From Protopterus annectens (lineage: Eukaryota; Chordata; Ceratodontiformes; Protopteridae): a stretch of 64,000 bases of DNA. Position 1 is the stretch's first letter; the number at the start of each line of letters is the position of its first letter. The position numbers and the translations under genes are program-made. The notes under the pieces are model-generated. The model was not told the DNA's origin, did not search any database, and saw only the letters and a program-made list of their open reading frames with translations. Positions 58,401 through 64,000 of this stretch are shown here, in pieces. The stretch spans positions 1,747,972,126-1,748,036,125 of the forward strand of contig NC_056725.1 of NCBI RefSeq assembly GCF_019279795.1. Direction: 5' to 3'.

Positions 58401-59985
58401 ATGTTTATCATGTTTCACCTTTGTAGTAATAACTACTTTGTATTTAGTGTTATGGAAGCCCTGAATACCAGCAATTTATTCCCCTCCTGACCTGGCTGAT
58501 GCCCTCCGCTCCCACATCTGGACATTGGAGTATAAATGTCATTGGCTGGTGCCATTATTCTGTGTTCTTTCCTGCCAGCAGAGCTCAATACAGTCTTTAT
58601 TGAGTACATTGGTTGGTCCTAGGCCAGAGACAGAGCACCTAAACTGAAGTACTCATTTGGGTACTTGTTTTTTCATAATTAATATAACCGTTAAGCGTAG
58701 GCTGGAATTACTTGAGAAGTTTGTAGAGAACAAAAAGAGCACTGGTGGCCCATGCATGTTATGGCATCTACCAGTCATGCTGAGCTGGAGTCTCCTCACC
58801 AAACAAAGGAGAAGCATCTGAAGAAAAGGTGCAGGATGACAGGCTGTCTGTGTCTGATGGTCCACCCAAGCTTGTTGTCAAAGGTGGAGAGAGAGAGCGA
58901 GGGGCGTTCACAGTCACTTCCATTGAATGTGCATGTGGCTAATTCCTCTGATGAGATGTTTCTGGAGTCCACCATGCTGTCAGCCCCCTCAACATACTAT
59001 TGAGACGAAGGACTTAGGATGTCAGATGGGCATGGAGTCACTTCGCAGTCAGCAACTTCTGACTCCTGTACCAGACATACAGATGTGGATGGAGGAATCC
59101 CCTGCAACAGAGAGGAATCCACAGTAGACCAGGCAGAAAATTTAGCTGCCTGCCCGCAGCCTGGCTGATGCCAAACCACATTACACACAAGAACAAACAT
59201 AAGAATGCTGTATCCGGCTTGCCTGAGTATAGGCTTTCTGGACCTTAGCCACTTCAAGCTTTTTTGCAGGACCTTGTTAGGCTAGCTAAAGATCTTCTGG
59301 ATTTTATGAGATTCAGATATCTGAGCTCTGGCAGAACCTTTGCTTCAGGAACTTCTCCTACCAAAAGGAAAATGATCTTCCTCCAAGAAGTCTTCAGATT
59401 CCTGTAACTGAGATGAAGATGAATTAGCATATCTAGACCAGATTTCATCAGGATCATATGCCAAATCTAAGTCAGATGAAAGCTTTGCCTCAGCCTCACC
59501 ACATGAGATTTTTTTTTCTGAGACTCTTTCAGTTGAAAGGTTCAGGATTAACTTCATTCTAAGGATCCTGAGAACAAACCTTTGGCTATTTCACCAGTTC
59601 TGTAGGCCATGGATGTTGTTATTCAAGACACTTCCCTGCAGTCTGACTTGAAAACCACTGCTCCCTAGGAAACCCAACCATTTTTACAGCATCCCGGACT
59701 CTCATAAGCATCTTCTTAAGAACCCTGTAGAAGATCCTGAGGTGGTTTCCTCAAGACACAAGGGAGTCAAAGGTAGCATCTCTTGGAACCCTTGCCTAAT
59801 TAAAAAAGAGGGTAGAACCCTGGACAGATTGGCAAGAATTTCTGCATCAGCCGTTATAGCCATGACAGCCTTTGATTGCCAGTTCCATATGGTTAAATTC
59901 CAGGAATCTCTCCTTGACCTGTTGAAACAAAAACTGAAAGGGATGGAAGATAGAGCACTCAAGAACTGTTATATGTCTGCAACAC
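58401..59985 (+). mobile_element. DIRS retrotransposon, copy F, 5' part only
   Basis: The left ITR starts ATGTTTATCATGTTTCACC (compare ATGTTCTTCATGTTTCAC of copy D), with a TATAAA at 58532. A decayed gag follows; near 59755-59945 it reads HKGVKGSISWNP, then LDRLARISASAVIAMTAFD and CQFHMVKFQESLLDLLKQK, aligning with GKKVYTSATLAIRALNYQFNM of copy D. It is interrupted at about 59985 by the 3' end of the antisense L1-type element. Confidence 0.75.
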
Positions 59986-61285
59986 GTTTTTAAAGACCTT
60001 TATTAAATTATCACTTAAGACATGAGCAAACATATATTAACAGAAAAGAAAACAAACCATATTAACATGTTCACAGTTACAAACATTATGCATTACATAT
60101 ATTCTTTTGTGTAATTATCATCAATCCAATGTTACATACATTGATTAGTTCTTGCCTTCCCTTAAACTTCAGTCCTCCTCCTCTTGAGCTTTGTTCTGTA
60201 TGTATTGTTCCCACAATTTCCAAGTATTTCTATGTAAGTTGCTGTTTCCCTTTTCTAAAGATCCCACTTCCAGCTCTTTTATCTGTTGTGTAATATTCTG
60301 TACTTCAAATGCAGTTGATTTAGACTTCAATGCATGTTTTCTAGTAATTGCTTTCTTTGGCAGCCAATAGAATTAAACGTAACAAGACTTTGCTGTGGCT
60401 AGGTAATTTGGAACCTGTATCCCACTCAAAAGAGTCATTTCTTTAGTTACAGAGATTTGATCACCAAATATTTGAGAGAGATTACTGTTGTAGGGAATTT
60501 CTTCAAATTTGCCAACTCATTACACTCCCCAAAGTATGTCCCAAGTTACCTCTTTCTTTCCCATAGCACGGCCAGCATATGATGTCTACCTGAATAAAAA
60601 TTTGGTACTTTTCCCTTAAAGGGGCAACAGCTTTTTTGGCCTTATTGGTTTTGTCATAATGACAGTTGGCATTCATTTTCAGTATTTGCGTACATATCCT
60701 GTATCCAAACAATCAATATAAGTGCAAGTTAAAGAGCACTTTTAATTGGGAATTCTTGCTTCTGCATTTTGTTGAGCAACAATGAAAATTACAGTTCTAT
60801 TTCGGGTCCGGAATAGGTGAGGTTCCTTCTAATGCGTAACTTGTTACAAGTATGCCTCTGCAGTCTGCACAAAATAAGAATGCGTACATATGTGTACACA
60901 TTACTTCAGTTATAAGACAGCGTTCTCTGCACGTATGTTACTGATGTCAAAAACACTTAATATAAAAGAATGAACTGTGGTATGATATGCAAATGCTTTT
61001 TCTCTGAAACGTGATTGCTATTTATGACTGCATGAAGCAGTTGCATTATGATTGTTTACACCCCTGATTATGGCTGGAAAGGGTACAATGTTCAGTCCAG
61101 AAGTCCTAACTAAATAAAAATACATTGTGTGTGGATTATGTTTAATAAATAATGACAATAATTACAGTTATAGATGTTGTTTACTTCAGAAAATGGCCAT
61201 TAAGCCACATTCTGTTATTCAGCTAACTTCTCAAGTTATTGTCCGTGAGTGCTCTGGATTACGTCCGGTTTTGTCCCTGATTTTG

Positions 61286-61695
61286 CACACTTCAATGAAA
61301 GCTTATTTCACGGAAAGCTCATTCGGTCGAATTACATTTGATCGAAAATTAAATATAGCCCCTGCCCCACTACAGTGCAACCCTGGAGTGAGAATATTAA
61401 GTAAGGGGAGGTGTGGGGGGCACAGCCCCCCACAATGGGGGGAGGTGGGGTGTAGCCCCCCACATTTCGCAAATAGTTTTTACTGAACATATATATATTA
61501 GTATCTTTTTAATGGATACACCTTCATATAACAGTGAATCCACTGCAATTTTGTGGGGGGCTATGCCCCCCACCCCCTTACTTAATATTCTAACTCCAGG
61601 GTCGCACTGCAGTGGGGCAAGGGGCTATGTTTCATTTTTGACCAAATTAAATGACCAAATGAACTTTTAGTGAAGTGAGCTTTCAGTGAAGTGTG
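61286..61695. mobile_element. Fold-back element with about 145-bp inverted arms
   Basis: The left arm 61286-61434 and right arm 61552-61695 are imperfect reverse complements over their full length (e.g. CACTTCAATGAAAGCTTA against CACTTCACTGAAAGCTCA; TATAGCCCCTGCCCCACT against CATAGCCCCTTGCCCCACT). The inner part of each arm carries the G-rich module (AGAATATTAAGTAAGGGG...GTGGGGGGCA) related to M2 and M4. The loop is about 117 bp. Non-coding. Confidence 0.85.
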
Positions 61696-61722
61696 CTGAC
61701 TGAACTCATTTTCGACCAAATG

Positions 61723-61725
<3 letters not shown>

Positions 61726-61786
<61 letters not shown>
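61726..61786 (+). repeat. (AT)n microsatellite
   Basis: About 61 bases of alternating TA just inside the right arm of the 1.27-kb TIR element. Confidence 0.97.
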
Positions 61787-61792
<6 letters not shown>

Positions 61793-62414
61793 GCGTGCTT
61801 TCCTTATGACAAAACCATTAATGAGGCCAAAAAAGCTGTTGCCCCGTTAACCGAAAAGTACCAAAAATTCTTTGAAATCTGCTTAAGGTATATAGGTACA
61901 TATGCAAACACCTTCATGCAAAAATCTTACACCTTCTGAACTTTGTTGATGTTTAGGAGCTGTACATATGTCCTGCCATTGTTCCCTTGTAAATTGTTTT
62001 TCCAGTCCCTTCTTCTGATTGATTCTTATAGTTATCGTGCAGTATTTTATATGCCTTGTTAATTATCTCTTCTTTACTGCAGTTTCTGTTCTAGATTCAA
62101 CTATACCAGAGTAGGTATTTCACTTAGGATTCCTGCATCCCTTTCTTTTTGCCTGTTTTACGATATCAATCCTGGATAGGGAAGGCAGTCTCTGACCTGC
62201 AGTCCAAATGTGTTCTTGGCCTCATCCCTCGCTTATTATCTTTCCCTGTCTAGCTAATTGCTCCCAATATTTTGGATGTTCATCGTGTTTCACTGTTGCA
62301 GTCATTACTCTTGGGTTATCCTGCTGGCAGGCTACCCACAGTCGGCCTGAATTCCAAAGTCCTGGTCCGGCGTCGGTTGCTGTCGCCTCTTCCCTGATGT
62401 CAGAGCGCCAGGGG

Positions 62415-62421
62415 TATAAAA
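62415..62421 (+). promoter_or_regulatory. TATA box in DIRS G left ITR
   Basis: TATAAAA in the same position as in copy D. The upstream CRE is mutated (TGATGTCA at about 62396). Confidence 0.6.
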
Positions 62422-62595
62422 GATGTAGCCGACGCCATTTTCTTCATTCTTTCTTGCCGCGCGGTGCCCAAAGCAAAAGCAGTTTGCAAGTGCCGGTCGG
62501 CCGACTGCTGAGATTTTCAAAATTGAATTTCAGATCCGAAGTCTTCATTAAAGCTAAGTACCCCATCGGGGAAACTTTTTTCTTGCTCCAGACTG

Positions 62596-64000
62596 ATGTC
62601 AGAAAAAGTTAACAATTGTATTTCTTGTGGGGAAACAAATAGCTCATAAGGATTTTCATTCTTAGTGTATTCCTTGCCTAGGCCCTGATCACGATGTTGC
62701 TAGCTGTCGGTTTTGTGCTAGATTTAACCAACGCACTATTAAGCGTCTGTACGATTTTGCCTTTCATTACTTTGGCCGAAGGTTTAATTATATAATGCCA
62801 TCGAAACAGCCGACGACTGGAGTTTATAAAAAGCGCAAGGAAAAGGACAGGCATCCGAGGTCCAAAACTGATGAGGCCCCCGCTAGGCCAGTCGCCGGTT
62901 TGCCGGTTCTCAGTGAGGCGCTTCCGCAGCCCCTGACGCCCGCTACCTCAGAGCCACAGGCCGCTTCCGACTCCCACGTGGAGCCGACTAGGCCTCTGGA
63001 TACTCAAGGTATTGGACTCTCGGAAACTATTCCCTCAGATGGGTCCGGAGCCGCTGAGCAGACATCAGCTTCTGAGGGTGTTTTCAGACCTACACAATTA
63101 TATGTCAAGCCAACCTCAGCTTCAAAGACTAAAACAGCTCTAAAGACAAAGAAACAAGTACAGCATTCTCCTGGACAGACTTCCATGCCTAAGAAACAGA
63201 TGTTTAAAATGGCCGAAGACCTAATTACTTTGATCATGGGTTCCCATCCCCCTCCTGATAAGAGGCCTAGGCAAGAGATAGAATATGACTCTTCTGATCA
63301 GGTTTCAATTTCCTCTGACTCCTCTTCTGAACAGGGATACTCTTTTCCTCCCAATGAGGATTCTGATGCTGAAGAATCTATTCCTGCCTTCCTCCTGAGG
63401 ATTATTCTTTTGGGGAAACCCTGCATACTATGAGGGAGCATTTTCACTGGGAGAGCCAAGATTACTGAAAATCTAAGAAAAGGCTTAGAGACTTCCTTTT
63501 ACTACCTCAGCACAGACCTCTTGCTATTCCACCTGTTCTAGACATTGTAGATGATGTATTTTCAGAGTCTGGCCTGTCTCCTGACTCTTTACCCCCTGCA
63601 CCTGCTAAGCCAGACAGATACTACAGGGTTCCAGACTCTCATAAATTTCTATATAAAAACCCTGCTGCTGACCCAGAAACTATATCTCAGGGTCCCAAAG
63701 GCGTCAAGGCTTCCACTGCAAAAAACCCTGTCCCCCCTGATAGGGATTCTAGGGCACTGGACAGATGGGGAAAAAAAGTTTACACTTCTGCTACCTTGGT
63801 TGTAAGGGCTTTAAATTGTCAATTTCATATGCTTAAATATCAGCAATACTTGATGTCACTGCTTAAACAGAAAATGTTGACAAATTCTGAATGTTCTGAT
63901 AACAAGGAAATGCAGGATTTATTGCATGCAGCTGAACAAGTGGGAAAGCATACTTTGCAATGTGGTTTTGATTCACTGGAGGCCTCTTGCAGGGCCGCTG
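62596..64000 (+). pseudogene. DIRS G gag-like ORF (partial)
   Basis: ATG at 62596 starts MSEKVNNCISCGE; a single indel near 62625 shifts the frame. The zinc-ribbon continues as CRFCARFNQRTIKR near 62705. The frame 62795-63433 (212 codons) has a basic stretch YKKRKEKDRHPRSK, a long Ser/Pro/Thr-rich region, KKQMFKMAEDLITLIMG, and an acidic SSDQVSISSDSSSEQ tract. A one-base loss near 63390 breaks the conserved ETLHTLREHF block; here it reads ETLHTMREHFHWES in another frame, with a TGA near 63467. Coding continues with PDRYYRVPDSHKFLYKNP near 63610 and KKVYTSATLVVRALNCQF near 63775, and runs off the edge. Confidence 0.85.

Larger units (their letters stand above)
60597..61869. mobile_element. TIR element, 1.27 kb, inserted in L1-type LINE
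   Basis: Inverted ends of about 66 bp: 60597-60662 and 61804-61869 share GGTACTTTTC, GGGGCAACAGC, TTTTTTGGCC and GGTTTTGTCATAA with a few mismatches and small indels. The L1 reading frame joins across it (TLSRFQRI with IQVDIICWPC). The interior has no long ORF but contains the fold-back 61286-61695 and an (AT)n run. The target duplication is not clear (possibly AATTT). Confidence 0.72.
59990..62275 (-). mobile_element. L1-type LINE ORF2 C-terminal fragment
   Basis: Read right to left in two parts around a TIR element. Right part (62275-61870): NKAYKILHDNYKNQSEE, EKQFTREQWQDICTAP and MYLYTLSRFQRI, equivalent to the L1 'W...WYLTP.RL..I' region. Left part (60596-60001): IQVDIICWPCYGKERGNLGH, the L1 C-terminal Cys finger (CWxC...H), then TLLSGIQVPNYLATAKSC, LILLAAKKAITRKHALKS and KLWEQYIQN before the stop near 60173. 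AATAAA at about 60001-60010 precedes a short A tail at 59990. Clade L1/Tx1 is inferred from these blocks. Frame breaks make it inactive. Confidence 0.72.
62276..64000 (+). mobile_element. DIRS retrotransposon, copy G (runs off window)
   Basis: Left ITR starts ATGTTCATCGTGTTTCAC at 62276, interrupting the L1-type fragment. It is closest to copy D in ITR and gag sequence. Only the ITR and most of gag are in the window. Confidence 0.92.

Noticed and set aside
61127-61670. Overlapping open frames of 85 and 119 codons
   Set aside because: They read through the fold-back arms and G-rich module (poly-GG/PP text) and have no domain; the inverted repeat explains them.
48001-64000. Next downstream IGF2R exon
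   Set aside because: I searched the plus strand for the expected continuation (NW, then FFINIC-type text) and found nothing; it is presumably beyond the right edge.

Overview
This is a eukaryotic, vertebrate nuclear window. The only host coding sequence I can support is two exons on the + strand (23661-23764 and 47839-47997) that encode adjacent parts of one extracellular repeat of the cation-independent mannose-6-phosphate / IGF-II receptor (IGF2R). The sequence best matches repeat 3, one of the mannose-6-phosphate binding repeats. The two exons are joined by a phase-1 intron of about 24 kb, and the rest of the window is intron on either side. The transposon mix (CR1-type, RTE and L1-type LINEs, Penelope-like elements, many DIRS elements, a Ty3/Gypsy element, a tRNA-type SINE and short TIR elements) and the long TE-stuffed introns suggest a fish, lungfish, amphibian or similar non-amniote with a large genome. 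The species cannot be fixed from the sequence alone.

Layout. 1-2697: 3' two thirds of a CR1-family LINE (+). 3188-5010: old antisense LINE reverse-transcriptase remnants with a (CA)37 tract. About 5400-9095: an old antisense DIRS element, split at 7418-8147 by a 730-bp TIR element full of TTAGGG-like tandem repeats. 9448-13105: antisense CR1 copy that still carries ORF1 with an SGNH-esterase domain. 13145-20830: Penelope-like elements with inverted repeats, into which an almost full-length RTE LINE (16174-19297) has inserted. 21872-23278: SINE, LINE 3' end and two TIR elements, then the first IGF2R exon. 24118-24880: Penelope GIY-YIG fragment. 25575-27361: clean 5'-truncated RTE insertion with a 16-bp target duplication. 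28950-31260: ancient DIRS. 32161-37495: DIRS copy C. 37600-46240: Ty3/Gypsy remnants that enclose DIRS copy D (39676-45235). Second IGF2R exon at 47839. 48250-49215: LINE C-terminal fragment split by another TIR element. 49300-56376: three CR1 copies plus a DIRS fragment. 58401-64000: DIRS copies F and G around an L1-type fragment that is itself split by a 1.27-kb TIR element containing a fold-back sequence.

None of the retroelement ORFs is fully intact. All show frameshifts, stops or deletions, but catalytic motifs remain readable (RT FADD/YLDD, RNase H, tyrosine recombinase R/HxxR/Y, GIY-YIG, retropepsin DTG). The most novel-looking material is a set of short, non-coding TIR elements with 8-bp target duplications, some of which share a G-rich internal module, and the several layers of nested insertion that can be reconstructed exactly from target duplications and restored reading frames.
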